DNA of 64,000 bases, from contig NZ_SMCV01000001.1 in the NCBI RefSeq assembly GCF_004342285.1, positions 744,001 through 808,000 on the forward strand. Direction: 5' to 3'. The notes below the pieces were generated by a model. It saw only the letters and a program-made list of their open reading frames with translations. It searched no databases and had not been told where the DNA came from. Position numbers and translations under genes: made by a program. Origin of the DNA: Klebsiella sp. BIGb0138. GTDB lineage: Bacteria; Pseudomonadota; Gammaproteobacteria; Enterobacterales; Enterobacteriaceae. Of this stretch, positions 34,807-43,935 are shown in pieces; position 1 is the first letter of the stretch, and every line of letters begins with the position of its first letter.

Positions 34807-35148
34807 ATGTTCAGGTCACTGATTCTGGCAGCAGTGCTTTTGGCTTCAGCGCCATGGGCCGCTAATGCCGGAGAGATCACCCTGCTGCCATCTGTAAAAT
34901 TACAAATAGGCGATCGTGATAATTACGGTAATTACTGGGACGGTGGCGGCTGGCGCGACCGTGATTACTGGCGTCGTCACTATGAATGGCGTGACAACCG
35001 CTGGCGTCATTATGATAACAGGCGTCATCACGGTTGGGATAAACGGAAGGCTTACGAACGCGGTTATCGCGAGGGCTGGAACGATCGTCGCGACCATCGC
35101 GGCGGCTGGGGGCGTGGGCCGGGTGGCCACGGTCATGGTCATCACTAA
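34807..35148 (+). CDS. ypeC: Exported DUF2502 protein YpeC
   Basis: Small secreted protein of 113 residues. The signal peptide ([21 protein letters not shown]) is cleaved before [15 protein letters not shown]. The mature chain is very rich in Arg, His, Trp, Tyr and Gly ([17 protein letters not shown]) and ends in a Gly-His tail (GGHGHGHH) that could bind metal. AAGGAG precedes ATG 34807. It matches YpeC in place and sequence. Function unknown. It is convergent with mntH. Confidence 0.9.
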   Translation: MFRSLILAAVLLASAPWAANAGEITLLPSVKLQIGDRDNYGNYWDGGGWRDRDYWRRHYEWRDNRWRHYDNRRHHGWDKRKAYERGYREGWNDRRDHRGGWGRGPGGHGHGHH

Positions 35149-35154
35149 TCACTT

Positions 35155-35178
35155 CGGGGAGCCCCAGGGCTCCCCGCT
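35155..35178. terminator. Hairpin between ypeC and mntH
   Basis: Perfect 8-base stem GGGGAGCC / GGCTCCCC with a four-base loop lies between the convergent stops. No T-run follows on either strand, so termination may be weak. Confidence 0.6.
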
Positions 35179-35194
35179 TGATTGGCCGAACGAA

Positions 35195-36433
35195 TTACAG
35201 TCCCGACACCGTACCGACCAGTAGCCAGCCGTTGAGCAGCACCACAATCGCCACAATCACCCACCCCGTACGTCTAATCCACGGCGTATTCACCAGTTCG
35301 CCCATCAGTTGGGAATTACTGGTGAAAATCAACAGCGGTACCAGCGCCAGGGCGATACCAAAGCTCAACAATACCTGACTCATCACCAAAATACGGGTCG
35401 GCTCCAGCCCCATCATAATAACGATAAACGACGGCAGCATGGTAACCAGACGACGAAACCACAGCGGAATATGGAAGCGGATAAAACCCTGCATAACCAC
35501 CTGGCCGGCCAGCGTCCCCACCACCGTTGACGACAGACCGGCGGCCACCAGGCTCAGACCAAATATCGTCGCCGCCGCATGACTTAACAGCGGTTCCAGG
35601 GTCAAATACGCTTGATCCAGATCGGCAATGCCCGTGTGGCCGTTAAAGTGAAAGGCGGCGGCAGCGGTCGCCATCATGGCGAGGTTAACGAAGCCGGCGA
35701 TGGTCATGGCAATCGCGACGTCCCAGCGGGTCGCGTGATAACGCTCTTTACGCGTACCGCCATGCAGATTCTGGGTTAACGAAGAGTGTAAATAGATAAC
35801 GTGCGGCATGATGGTTGCGCCCAGCACCCCGGCGGCAAGGAACACCGCTTCGCCGTTCGGCAGACTCGGGACGATCATCCCTTTTGCCAGCGGCGCCAGC
35901 GCCGGTTGCGAGAAAATAAGCTCAACGATATAGGCGACTGCGACGAACAGCAGCAGTCCGCCAATCACTTTCTCCAGCGGCTTTTGCCCGCGGCGCTGAA
36001 GCATCAAAATCAGGAAAGTGGCAACCCCCGTCAATACGGCCCCCTGCAGTAAAGAGACGCCAAGGATCAGCTTAAAGCCAATGGCGGCGCCAATAAACTC
36101 AGCAAGGTCGGTCGCCATGGCGATAATTTCCGCCTGGACCCAGTAGAACCACACCACCGGGCGCGGGTAGTGATCGCGGATCTGCTCCGCGAGATTTTTA
36201 CCCGTGGCGATCCCAAGCTTCGCAGATAGCACCTGAATCAGCATCGCCATCAGGTTTGCCCACACGACTACCCATAGCAGCTGGTAGCCAAAGCTGGCCC
36301 CGGCCTGGATATTGGTGGCAAAGTTGCCCGGATCGATATAACCAATGGCAGCAATGAAGGCAGGCCCCATCAATGCGAGCTTCATCTTGCGCGCTGCGCG
36401 ACCGCTGCTATTCTCAACGCGACTGCTTGTCAT
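35195..36433 (-). CDS. mntH: Proton-coupled manganese transporter MntH
   Basis: NRAMP-family importer of Mn2+ (and Fe2+) in the inner membrane; 412 residues, about eleven helices. The metal-binding motifs are DPGN in [16 protein letters not shown] (helix 1) and MPH in [14 protein letters not shown] (helix 6). An MntR-box palindrome lies 14-33 bases upstream of the start and Fur-like boxes further upstream, as known for this gene. Confidence 0.97.
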   Translation of the reverse strand: MTSSRVENSSGRAARKMKLALMGPAFIAAIGYIDPGNFATNIQAGASFGYQLLWVVVWANLMAMLIQVLSAKLGIATGKNLAEQIRDHYPRPVVWFYWVQAEIIAMATDLAEFIGAAIGFKLILGVSLLQGAVLTGVATFLILMLQRRGQKPLEKVIGGLLLFVAVAYIVELIFSQPALAPLAKGMIVPSLPNGEAVFLAAGVLGATIMPHVIYLHSSLTQNLHGGTRKERYHATRWDVAIAMTIAGFVNLAMMATAAAAFHFNGHTGIADLDQAYLTLEPLLSHAAATIFGLSLVAAGLSSTVVGTLAGQVVMQGFIRFHIPLWFRRLVTMLPSFIVIMMGLEPTRILVMSQVLLSFGIALALVPLLIFTSNSQLMGELVNTPWIRRTGWVIVAIVVLLNGWLLVGTVSGL

Positions 36434-36446
36434 TTTCTGCCTCTGA

Positions 36447-36466
36447 AATATAGCCTTTGCTATGTT
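36447..36466. promoter_or_regulatory. MntR box of mntH
   Basis: AATATAGCCTTTGCTATGTT is a palindrome that in reverse reads AACATAGCAAAGGCTATATT, one base off the AACATAGCAAAGGCTATGTT MntR site. Manganese-loaded MntR would repress mntH here. Confidence 0.88.
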
Positions 36467-36484
36467 TCATGCTATCAAAATGCG

Positions 36485-36524
36485 AATGATTATCAAGTTC
36501 ATTGAGAAAGATGATCATTATTGC
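36485..36524. promoter_or_regulatory. Fur-like boxes upstream of mntH
   Basis: AATGATTATCAAGTTCATT (36485-36503) resembles the GATAATGATAATCATTATC iron box, and GATGATCATTATT (36511-36523) adds a second partial box. Confidence 0.6.
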
Positions 36525-36778
36525 TGTGATAGGAGGGAACACCAGCGGCTAACAACGAAAAAGTGGCATTGATGAAATTGCATCTCGCCTGGTCACAGAT
36601 TAGTACAAACTCAGCAACTTTTAAAACCTTTACGCAACATAACAAAAATGTATGTTCGATCACTATTTTGGTGATTGGTCACAGTTCCTTGTAATAGTGT
36701 GGATTTGATCTCGTTTTCTTTGTTCTTGTTACATAGAATGTGCAAAGAAATTTAACCTGCCTCATATTTGGAGCAAAT
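36525..36778. other. nupC upstream control region
   Basis: Together with the mntH operators this fills a 345-base gap between mntH and nupC. The part 36650-36700 holds GATCAC, GGTGATTGGTCACAG and TGATCT words that resemble halves of CRP sites; CRP/CytR control is known for nupC in E. coli, but no full consensus is present. GGAG lies seven bases before the nupC ATG. Confidence 0.4.
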
Positions 36779-37981
36779 ATGGACCGCGTCTTGCATTTTA
36801 TCCTCGCGATCGTAGTGGTGGCTATACTGGCCCTTCTGGTCAGCCATAACCGTAAGCAAATTCGCATTCGTTATGTTATTCAATTACTTGTCATTGAAGT
36901 ATTACTGGCGTGGTTCTTCCTGAACTCCGATATCGGCCTGGGCTTTGTGAAAGGCTTCTCCGAGATGTTCGAAAAACTGCTCGGTTTTGCCAACGAAGGG
37001 ACAAACTTCGTCTTCGGCAATATGAATGACAAAGGCCTGGCCTTCTTCTTCCTGAAGGTGCTGTGTCCTATCGTCTTCATCTCTGCGCTGATCGGGATTT
37101 TGCAGCATATCCGTATCCTGCCCGTCGTCATTCGCGCGATTGGTACCGTGCTGTCAAAAGTGAACGGCATGGGCAAACTGGAATCCTTCAACGCCGTCAG
37201 CTCGCTGATTCTCGGCCAGTCGGAAAACTTTATCGCCTATAAAGATATTCTGGGCAAAATGTCGCGCAACCGCATGTACACCATGGCGGCGACCGCTATG
37301 TCGACCGTCTCCATGTCAATCGTGGGCGCGTACATGACCATGCTGCAGCCAAAATATGTCGTTGCCGCGCTGGTTCTTAACATGTTCAGCACCTTTATCG
37401 TGCTGTCGCTGATTAACCCGTATCGCGTGAATGAGAGCGAAGAAAATCTGCAGATGTCCAACCTGCACGAAGGTCAGAGCTTCTTTGAAATGCTGGGTGA
37501 ATACATTCTGGCAGGCTTTAAAGTGGCGATTATCGTTGCGGCCATGCTGATCGGTTTCATCGCGTTGATTTCCGCGCTGAACGCCCTGTTCGCCACCGTC
37601 ACCGGCTGGTTCGGCCATAGCATCTCCTTCCAGGGCATCCTTGGCTACATTTTCTACCCGGTTGCCTGGGTGATGGGGGTTCCGGCAGGTGAAGCGCTGC
37701 AGGTGGGCAGTATCATGGCCACCAAACTGGTGTCTAACGAATTCGTGGCGATGATGGATCTGCAGAAAATTGCCAGCACGCTCTCTCCGCGCGCTGAAGG
37801 CATCATCTCTATCTTCCTGGTCTCCTTCGCCAACTTCTCCTCCATCGGGATTATTGCCGGGGCGATTAAGGGCCTGAATGAAGAACAGGGTAACGTGGTT
37901 TCCCGCTTTGGTCTGAAGCTGGTTTACGGTTCAACGCTGGTGAGCGTGCTTTCTGCGTCTATCGCCGCACTGGTACTGTAA
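36779..37981 (+). CDS. nupC: Nucleoside:proton symporter NupC
   Basis: Concentrative nucleoside transporter of 400 residues in the inner membrane; takes up pyrimidine nucleosides and adenosine with protons. It carries the family motif [18 protein letters not shown] and [18 protein letters not shown], and [11 protein letters not shown] in the second repeat. I chose ATG 36779 ([10 protein letters not shown]) with GGAG upstream; 13 extra in-frame codons upstream lack homology. Confidence 0.97.
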   Translation: MDRVLHFILAIVVVAILALLVSHNRKQIRIRYVIQLLVIEVLLAWFFLNSDIGLGFVKGFSEMFEKLLGFANEGTNFVFGNMNDKGLAFFFLKVLCPIVFISALIGILQHIRILPVVIRAIGTVLSKVNGMGKLESFNAVSSLILGQSENFIAYKDILGKMSRNRMYTMAATAMSTVSMSIVGAYMTMLQPKYVVAALVLNMFSTFIVLSLINPYRVNESEENLQMSNLHEGQSFFEMLGEYILAGFKVAIIVAAMLIGFIALISALNALFATVTGWFGHSISFQGILGYIFYPVAWVMGVPAGEALQVGSIMATKLVSNEFVAMMDLQKIASTLSPRAEGIISIFLVSFANFSSIGIIAGAIKGLNEEQGNVVSRFGLKLVYGSTLVSVLSASIAALVL

Positions 37982-37995
37982 GCCTCCCATGTTGT

Positions 37996-38024
37996 AAAAA
38001 AGCCGGGCTTGACCCGGTTTTTTT
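37996..38024. terminator. nupC terminator
   Basis: Stem GCCGGG / CCCGGT with a five-base loop flanked by an A-run and an eight-base T-rich run. It lies between the convergent nupC and pdeA; T-rich on both strands. Confidence 0.85.
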
Positions 38025-40203
38025 ACGCCCGGAGTTCGCTAAGCGGCCGCGGTTTGCCAATTAAGTATCCCTGTAAATAGTCGACACCTAATGCCAGAAG
38101 TAGCTCTCGCTGCGCTTGTGTCTCGACATACTCCGCCACCACCTTCAGGTTTTTCACCTTCGCCATCTCAATTATCGATTTAATCATGATCGCATCCAGC
38201 GGCTCGCGCCCGAGGTCACGCACAAAGCAGCCGTCAATCTTGACGATATCAGCCTGCAGGTGCTTCAGCCGCTCGTAGTTCGCATAACCGGTACCAAAAT
38301 CATCAATGGCGATAGCGCAGCCAAAATCCCGCAGCTGATGAATGTTATGCATACTGTCGCCGACATCGCTGAACGCCTGCTCTTCGGTAATTTCGACCGT
38401 TATCGCTGCCGGAGAAAGCTGATAGCGTTTAAACAGGGCGATAATCTGCGCGGCGCTATCTTTTTGCATCAGGGTATAAGGCAGTAAATTCACCGCGAAG
38501 TGCTGCCCGGGATGCTGATGGAGTGTGCTGAATAGCGTCTCCAGAACCAGCATATCGAAACGCTGGCTCAGATTGAACTGCGCAATCAGCGGAATAAACT
38601 GGTCCGGGGTCATGATTGAACCATCGCAGCGCATACGGGTCAGGATTTCGTAATACCCCTCCCCCGCCGGGTTTTGTATCGGCTGGGCATACAGCACCAG
38701 ACCACGTTCCTTAAGCGCCTGCTTGACCTGAGTCAGGAGCCTGACCTGCTCGCTGGTTTGGTCGCAGACCTGTTCCTGCGCCGCATCCAGCGCCAGCACC
38801 TGGCGATCGGCGCCCGCCTGCTCCGACAGCCAGCTCAGTTGGCCCAGCATGGGGTGCAGCCCCTCCTCCACGCCGCGGTATCTTTCCCACGCGGCGCCAA
38901 ACTCCAGGTCCAGCGTCTGGTTGTGCCAGCTAAACCGGGTGTGATTAAGCATGGCGACGAGATGCCCCAGCCGCGCGGCGGGTTCGGGGCCGCCTAAAAC
39001 CAGCAATAATTCGCTGCCGGGCAGTTGAAAGAGCTTATCGTCCGCGCCCAACAGCGGGTGTATTTTGCTGGCAATTTGCCGTTTGCAATGCACCCGCATC
39101 ATCATACCGTAATGGCGACTAAGGAAGTCCAGATTGACGATGCGTAGACTACTGACCGTGACATCGGGGTTACGGCGTAAATAGCACTCCAGCGCCCGGA
39201 GATTGGGTAAACCGGTGAGAGGATCTTCCTGAGCCCGATCCCGCCAGCGGAGTTTGGTTCTTTCATTCTGACCATACATATCGACCATATAAAACAGACA
39301 GATGGTAAATGAGATCAGCACGGAAAGGACAAATGATAGTGAGTATTCGGTCCGTACGCCATGGAGGAAATTTTGATTACAGGCAACGAGCAAAAATGCC
39401 GAAACAGACCACGAGATGCGAATGAGTACATGTCCCAGACGGCTAATACCAATAAAGTACAGAATAAAAACAAGGGGAACTAAATAGCCCGCAATAAAAT
39501 CAGAATCATAAGGCATACAGAGTACCAGTAATATGGCGGCGAGGGCCATAAACCAATATCGCGTAAATACCCGATGCTCACCAGTGAGCCATGGTTGACA
39601 ATGACGTCGCCAGAAAGCTTTTGCATAACGCGGACTGATAATCATCCGTACTGGATAATAAAAGAAGGTAGTGAATATTAATGCGGCACCAATCAGACTT
39701 TGAATATCAATAATGATATAAACAGCCGACATCCCCTTGAAGTAGCTGGAGATAGCCAGAGGAAATGAGAAAAATACGCCGACCAGATACATCGTCAGCT
39801 TCATTAACACGGGGGTAAAAAAACCGCCCCAGAAAATTCTTGTCCCCATATATTTTGCCGTGAGCCCGTTGCGCCATCGCGCCCCGATCAGCATTCTGAC
39901 CAGCGCACAGGATACCAGTACCGAGAATAACTGACAGAATAACAGGAGCGCGGCCTGTACTGGCGTCAGGGAGAGAATCAGGTGGTTGGTAATGGCAAAT
40001 GCGATAATCAATGGGGCAACTGCATTTCGCCCAAAAATAAAAAGCACCGCGTACATCATGCTTAATGGCAACCAGGCGAGGAAAACTTGATTTCCATCAA
40101 TAATTGCCTGCGGTGAAATATACCGTGCCAAAGGGATAGTGATTAAACAAACTATCAGCGCCAGTAAAGTCTTTCTGATATTAATGTTAAATTTACCAAT
40201 CAT
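38023..40203 (-). CDS. pdeA: Cyclic-di-GMP phosphodiesterase PdeA (YfeA)
   Basis: Membrane protein of 726 residues. An N-terminal membrane domain of about eight or nine helices (1-305) is followed by a degenerate GGDEF domain (DPLTGLPNLRALE; the GGDEF site reads PGSELL) and a C-terminal EAL domain (about 475-720). The EAL motif reads EIL in YYEILTRM, but the catalytic Glu is kept and IAIDDFGTGYANYERL plus DIVKIDGCFVRDL are intact, so it probably hydrolyses c-di-GMP. It should not make c-di-GMP. Located upstream of the tRNA-Ala pair as in E. coli. Confidence 0.92.
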   Translation of the reverse strand: MIGKFNINIRKTLLALIVCLITIPLARYISPQAIIDGNQVFLAWLPLSMMYAVLFIFGRNAVAPLIIAFAITNHLILSLTPVQAALLLFCQLFSVLVSCALVRMLIGARWRNGLTAKYMGTRIFWGGFFTPVLMKLTMYLVGVFFSFPLAISSYFKGMSAVYIIIDIQSLIGAALIFTTFFYYPVRMIISPRYAKAFWRRHCQPWLTGEHRVFTRYWFMALAAILLVLCMPYDSDFIAGYLVPLVFILYFIGISRLGHVLIRISWSVSAFLLVACNQNFLHGVRTEYSLSFVLSVLISFTICLFYMVDMYGQNERTKLRWRDRAQEDPLTGLPNLRALECYLRRNPDVTVSSLRIVNLDFLSRHYGMMMRVHCKRQIASKIHPLLGADDKLFQLPGSELLLVLGGPEPAARLGHLVAMLNHTRFSWHNQTLDLEFGAAWERYRGVEEGLHPMLGQLSWLSEQAGADRQVLALDAAQEQVCDQTSEQVRLLTQVKQALKERGLVLYAQPIQNPAGEGYYEILTRMRCDGSIMTPDQFIPLIAQFNLSQRFDMLVLETLFSTLHQHPGQHFAVNLLPYTLMQKDSAAQIIALFKRYQLSPAAITVEITEEQAFSDVGDSMHNIHQLRDFGCAIAIDDFGTGYANYERLKHLQADIVKIDGCFVRDLGREPLDAIMIKSIIEMAKVKNLKVVAEYVETQAQRELLLALGVDYLQGYLIGKPRPLSELRA

Positions 40204-40381
40204 TATTGTTAATCAAAACTCCAGCGCCGGAAATAAGATCTTATATGGGGAAATACTAAGGGGGTTAATTATGGCAGGCAAGGAAATAACTCGAGGAAGA
40301 ATCTGAAATTACATTTAATTCTAATCGCGGAACGGTTTCTGACTTAAACAGAAAGTGCTTTACATTGGCAAGCGAAGAAAA

Positions 40382-40408
40382 CAAAAAACCCCCGCCGAAG
40401 CGAGGGTT
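40382..40408 (-). terminator. Terminator of the tRNA-Ala operon
   Basis: Stem ACCCTCGC / GCGGGGGT with a TTCG loop, followed on the minus strand by six Ts, just after the second tRNA-Ala. Confidence 0.88.
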
Positions 40409-40415
40409 CTGAATT

Positions 40416-40491
<76 letters not shown>

Positions 40492-40532
40492 ACAGAACGT
40501 TGTTACGAACCAAACCTGATGGGAGCAGGATT

Positions 40533-40608
<76 letters not shown>

Positions 40609-40640
40609 TAACCGTAAAACGTGTCGTGTTGACGGGCGGC

Positions 40641-40669
40641 ATAATATGAATTCCTTCGTCAGGTGTCAA
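40641..40669 (-). promoter_or_regulatory. Promoter of the tRNA-Ala operon
   Basis: On the minus strand TTGACA and TATTAT are separated by 17 bases, with a GCCGCCCG discriminator after the -10. This is a strong stringent-type stable-RNA promoter. Confidence 0.9.
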
Positions 40670-40827
40670 CGGCAAAATGCCTCCGCGCTATTTGATCGCT
40701 GAAAAAGCAGGCAACTCGCTGACATTGCGAGCCTTATCGCAGGGAGACGTTAAACATGTCACCCTTTCCTGTAAAAGGATGCTATAACATGGACAACTAA
40801 TTCCCACATGTTTACTCAGGAAATAGG

Positions 40828-41181
40828 ATGCTCAAGGAACGAATGACACCTGAAGAAATCGCGCACCTTACCGGCTTCAGTCGGCAGACGATCAATAAAT
40901 GGGTACGTAAAGAGGGATGGCAGACATCACCTCGGCCCGGCGTGCAAGGCGGTAAGGCACGCCTCGTGCACGTTAATGAGCAGGTCAAAGAATTTATTCG
41001 CAGCGCGCAGCGCGTGGCGGAACCCGCGTCTTCTTATTCCGCAGCAGAAAACGACCTCGAACCTTTACTTCTGACGCTCACTAAAGAGCTGACCCCCGGC
41101 GAACAAAAACAGCTTATGTCGCTACTGCTGCGCGAAGGCATTACCGGGTTACTCCAGCGTCTGGATATTCGTGACCAGTAA
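40828..41181 (+). CDS. yfeC: YfeC, DUF1323 helix-turn-helix protein
   Basis: Putative DNA-binding protein of 117 residues. An N-terminal HTH reads MTPEEIAHLTGFSRQTINKWVRKEGW, followed by a basic stretch PGVQGGKARLVHVNEQV and a C-terminal helical region (LMSLLLREGITGLLQRLDI). ATG 40828 has AGGAAATAGG before it. yfeC of E. coli is linked to control of extracellular DNA; I only infer a regulator here. It is followed by the paralogue yfeD 7 bases later. Confidence 0.88.
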   Translation: MLKERMTPEEIAHLTGFSRQTINKWVRKEGWQTSPRPGVQGGKARLVHVNEQVKEFIRSAQRVAEPASSYSAAENDLEPLLLTLTKELTPGEQKQLMSLLLREGITGLLQRLDIRDQ

Positions 41182-41188
41182 CATAATG

Positions 41189-41578
41189 ATGAAATTAAAA
41201 GATAAAATGACCCCGGCCGAGCTGGCGGAGTGTCTTGGTCTTGCCAGACAAACCATTAACCGCTGGGCCAGAGAACAAAAATGGCGCACCGAGACCATTC
41301 CCGGCGTTAAAGGCGGCCGCGCGCGTCTCATCGTTATCGATAAGCCGGTGCTCGATTTTCTGGCCAACATCCCGGCGCTGCGTCATCTGCTCACCGAATC
41401 GCAGCTGGCGGAACCGTCCGGTAACTATTTTGTTAACGATGCCGGGGCGATCTGGCGGCAAATTGCCGAGACGCTGCATCTGATGACGGCGGAAGAACAG
41501 CAGCACCTGCGGGATCTTCTCGCCCGTGAAGGGATCAGTGGATTTTTGTCCCGGCTGGGCATCGCCAGCCAGAAATAA
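41189..41578 (+). CDS. yfeD: YfeD, DUF1323 helix-turn-helix protein
   Basis: Paralogue of yfeC, about 129 residues. The same layout is visible: MTPAELAECLGLARQTINRWAREQKW (HTH), PGVKGGRARLIVIDKPV, and a C-terminal LRDLLAREGISGFLSRLGI. Start may be ATG 41189 or 41186; both follow the yfeC stop within 7 bases without a clear ribosome-binding site, so coupling to yfeC is likely. Ends in a terminator shared with gltX. Confidence 0.87.
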   Translation: MKLKDKMTPAELAECLGLARQTINRWAREQKWRTETIPGVKGGRARLIVIDKPVLDFLANIPALRHLLTESQLAEPSGNYFVNDAGAIWRQIAETLHLMTAEEQQHLRDLLAREGISGFLSRLGIASQK

Positions 41579-41583
41579 GCGAT

Positions 41584-41616
41584 AAAAAACGGCAGGATGA
41601 CCCTGCCGTTTTTTTA
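41584..41616. terminator. Bidirectional terminator between yfeD and gltX
   Basis: Stem AAAACGGCAGG / CCTGCCGTTTT, loop ATGAC-like, with seven Ts on the plus strand and A-run giving Ts on the minus strand. Confidence 0.88.
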
Positions 41617-41625
41617 AGCCTGCAA

Positions 41626-43044
41626 TCAGGACTGCTGACTTTCGCGTTCAGCAATAAATGCCAGCGCTTTGTTGATACGTTCTACGCTACGGGTTTTGCC
41701 AATCGCATGCACCGTCACATCAAGAGCCGGTGACTGACCTGCCCCTGTAACCGCAACGCGCAGCGGCATCCCAACTTTACCCATCCCGACTTCCAGCTCA
41801 TCCGCCGTCGCCTGGATCGCGTGGTGGACATTTTCCGCCGTCCAGTCGCTGATGGCGGCGAGTTTGTCACGTACGACTTCCAGAGGCTGACGAGCGACCG
41901 GGCGCAGATGTTTCTTCGCCGCGTCGGCATCAAACTCGTCGAACTCTTCATAGAAGTAACGGCAGCTTGCCGCCATCTCTTTCAGCGTCTTGCAACGTTC
42001 GCCCAGCAGCGTCACCAGCTCAGCCAGCTGCGGACCGTTGCGGGTATCGATATTTTCCTGCTCAATGTGCCACTGCAGATAGGTCGCCACGTACTCCGGC
42101 GCCATCGAGTTAATGTAGTGGTGGTTCAGCCACAGCAGTTTATCGGTATTGAACGCACTGGCAGATTTGCTCACCGCGCCGAGGGAGAAGAGCTTAATCA
42201 TCTCTTCACGGCTGAAGATCTCCTGGTCGCCGCTGGACCAGCCCAGACGCACCAGGTAGTTCAGCAGCGCTTCTGGCAGATAGCCATCGTCGCGATATTG
42301 CATCACGCTCACGGCGCCGTGGCGTTTGGACAGTTTTTTACCGTCATCGCCATTAATCATCGAGACGTGCGCATACACCGGTACCGGCGCGTTCAGCGCC
42401 TTCAGGATGTTGATCTGACGCGGAGTATTGTTGATATGGTCTTCACCGCGGATCACATGGGTGATCTCCATGTCCCAGTCGTCCACCACGACACAGAAGT
42501 TGTAGGTCGGGGAACCATCGGTACGGCGAATAATCAGATCGTCCAGTTCCTGGTTACTAAATTCAATCGGCCCACGGATCTGGTCGTCAAAAATGACCGA
42601 ACCTTCCTGCGGGTTAGCAAAACGAACGACGCACGGCGCATTATCGGCGTGATGTTCGTGACCGTGACGGCAGCGTCCGTCGTAACGCGGTTTTTCGCCC
42701 TTAGCCATCTGCTCTTCGCGCAGCGCGTCCAGACGTTCTTTAGAGCAATAGCACTTATAAGCCGTGCCTGCTTCCAGCATTTCATCAATAACCGCGTTAT
42801 AGCGGTCAAAACGTTTGGTCTGGAAATACGGACCTTCGTCCCATTCCAGATTCAGCCAGTTCATCCCATCCATGATGGCTTCAATTGCTTCCGGGGTGGA
42901 GCGTTCGAGATCGGTGTCTTCAATACGCAGTACAAACTCACCGCCGTTGTGACGAGCAAAAAGCCAGGAATAGAGAGCAGTACGCGCACCGCCAACGTGC
43001 AGATAGCCTGTCGGGCTGGGCGCGAAGCGAGTTTTGATTTTCAT
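41626..43044 (-). CDS. gltX: Glutamyl-tRNA synthetase
   Basis: Charges tRNA-Glu with glutamate; 472 residues, class I. The HIGH motif appears as [19 protein letters not shown] and the KMSKS motif as [11 protein letters not shown]. Zinc-binding Cys/His lie in [10 protein letters not shown] and [16 protein letters not shown] 43044 begins [12 protein letters not shown], as in homologues. It is divergent from the Val/Lys tRNA operon as in E. coli. Confidence 0.98.
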   Translation of the reverse strand: MKIKTRFAPSPTGYLHVGGARTALYSWLFARHNGGEFVLRIEDTDLERSTPEAIEAIMDGMNWLNLEWDEGPYFQTKRFDRYNAVIDEMLEAGTAYKCYCSKERLDALREEQMAKGEKPRYDGRCRHGHEHHADNAPCVVRFANPQEGSVIFDDQIRGPIEFSNQELDDLIIRRTDGSPTYNFCVVVDDWDMEITHVIRGEDHINNTPRQINILKALNAPVPVYAHVSMINGDDGKKLSKRHGAVSVMQYRDDGYLPEALLNYLVRLGWSSGDQEIFSREEMIKLFSLGAVSKSASAFNTDKLLWLNHHYINSMAPEYVATYLQWHIEQENIDTRNGPQLAELVTLLGERCKTLKEMAASCRYFYEEFDEFDADAAKKHLRPVARQPLEVVRDKLAAISDWTAENVHHAIQATADELEVGMGKVGMPLRVAVTGAGQSPALDVTVHAIGKTRSVERINKALAFIAERESQQS

Positions 43045-43258
43045 GAAATGGCCTTACGTTTAATAAAGATGCCGACAACCGGCAGAGTCCGTGGGTATTT
43101 ATGGGTGAATATTCTAACACCGTGGGCTGATTCCTCAATGTTGTTCAGGTCTGAACGTTACGCTTTGCCATTTTTGTTTATAAATCATGCTTTACGACTG
43201 CTTTGGCGATCGTTTTGTTTAATTTTACGACGAACGAACAAATTATTTAGAAAAGGCG

Positions 43259-43286
43259 TTGACTCATTTTCAACTCTCCCTATAAT
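43259..43286 (+). promoter_or_regulatory. Promoter of the Val/Lys tRNA operon
   Basis: TTGACT and TATAAT with a 16-base spacer, followed by the GC-rich GCGACTCC discriminator, end 17 bases before the first tRNA. Confidence 0.92.
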
Positions 43287-43303
43287 GCGACTCCACACAG
43301 CGG

Positions 43304-43379
43304 GGGTGATTAGCTCAGCTGGGAGAGCACCTCCCTTACAAGGAGGGGGTCGGCGGTTCGAACCCGTCATCACCCACCA
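43304..43379 (+). tRNA. valU: tRNA-Val (anticodon TAC)
   Basis: GGGTGAT acceptor pairs with ATCACCC; loop carries TAC; CCA is encoded. Its T-arm has GTTCGAACC, while the other two Val copies have GTTCGATCC, one base different. Confidence 0.97.
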
Positions 43380-43421
43380 CTACTTAGGTAGTCTCCGCCG
43401 TGTAGCAAGAAATTGAGAAGT

Positions 43422-43497
43422 GGGTGATTAGCTCAGCTGGGAGAGCACCTCCCTTACAAGGAGGGGGTCGGCGGTTCGATCCCGTCATCACCCACCA
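43422..43497 (+). tRNA. valX: tRNA-Val (anticodon TAC)
   Basis: Second copy, 76 bases, 42 bases after the first; T-arm GTTCGATCC. Confidence 0.97.
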
Positions 43498-43543
43498 CTT
43501 TCTCGCCAGCTGGATTTCTTGTTAAAATGTGAAGTACCGAAGT

Positions 43544-43619
43544 GGGTGATTAGCTCAGCTGGGAGAGCACCTCCCTTACAAGGAGGGGGTCGGCGGTTCG
43601 ATCCCGTCATCACCCACCA
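43544..43619 (+). tRNA. valY: tRNA-Val (anticodon TAC)
   Basis: Third copy, identical to the second, 46 bases further on and 4 bases before tRNA-Lys. Confidence 0.97.
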
Positions 43620-43623
43620 CTTC

Positions 43624-43699
43624 GGGTCGTTAGCTCAGTTGGTAGAGCAGTTGACTTTTAATCAATTGGTCGCAGGTTCGAATCCTGCACGACCCACCA
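43624..43699 (+). tRNA. lysV: tRNA-Lys (anticodon TTT)
   Basis: GGGTCGT acceptor pairs with ACGACCC; anticodon loop CTTTTAA gives TTT; T-arm GGTTCGAATCC; CCA encoded. Last gene of the operon, followed by a terminator. Confidence 0.98.
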
Positions 43700-43703
43700 A
43701 TGT

Positions 43704-43730
43704 AAAAAAGCGCCCTAAAGGCGCTTTTTT
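43704..43730 (+). terminator. Terminator after lysV
   Basis: Stem AAAAGCGCC / GGCGCTTTT around a CTAAA loop with a T-run. Confidence 0.9.
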
Positions 43731-43762
43731 GCTATCTGCGGGATATAAATTCGCACCTGCGA

Positions 43763-43888
43763 CAGGTTCGGGTCGAACGTAGTGAGACAACGGAGCCGCT
43801 TGCGGCGACGGCCCGTAGGGCGAGGCGAAGCCGGGTCATCCTGACGACCCACCAAATTTAGACAAAAGCGCCTTACGGCGCTTTTGTC
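43763..43888 (+). repeat. Interrupted tRNA-Lys 3'-end copy with second terminator
   Basis: CAGGTTCG (43763-43770) and ATCCTGACGACCCACCAA (43838-43855) repeat the T-arm and 3' end of lysV, but are split within the T-loop by 67 GC-rich bases (43771-43837). GGGTC occurs at both ends of the inserted part (43770-43774 and 43833-43837). A second hairpin follows, a perfect 12-base stem GACAAAAGCGCC / GGCGCTTTTGTC at 43861-43888, like the terminator after lysV. I read it as a duplicated tRNA tail plus terminator invaded by a small structured sequence. The upstream parts of the tRNA are absent, so it is no working tRNA. Confidence 0.7.
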
Positions 43889-43935
43889 GTTTTCGGATAC
43901 CGAGCCCGATCTTGCGCAGGCCCGGTTTCCGGCTG

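Noticed and set aside
41821-43416. Long open frame antisense to gltX that runs into the tRNA array
   Set aside because: It is complementary to a certain gene and includes tRNA sequence; its product shows no family features.
43304-43619. Evenly spaced near-identical 76-base units resembling an array
   Set aside because: They are three tRNA-Val genes, not CRISPR repeats.
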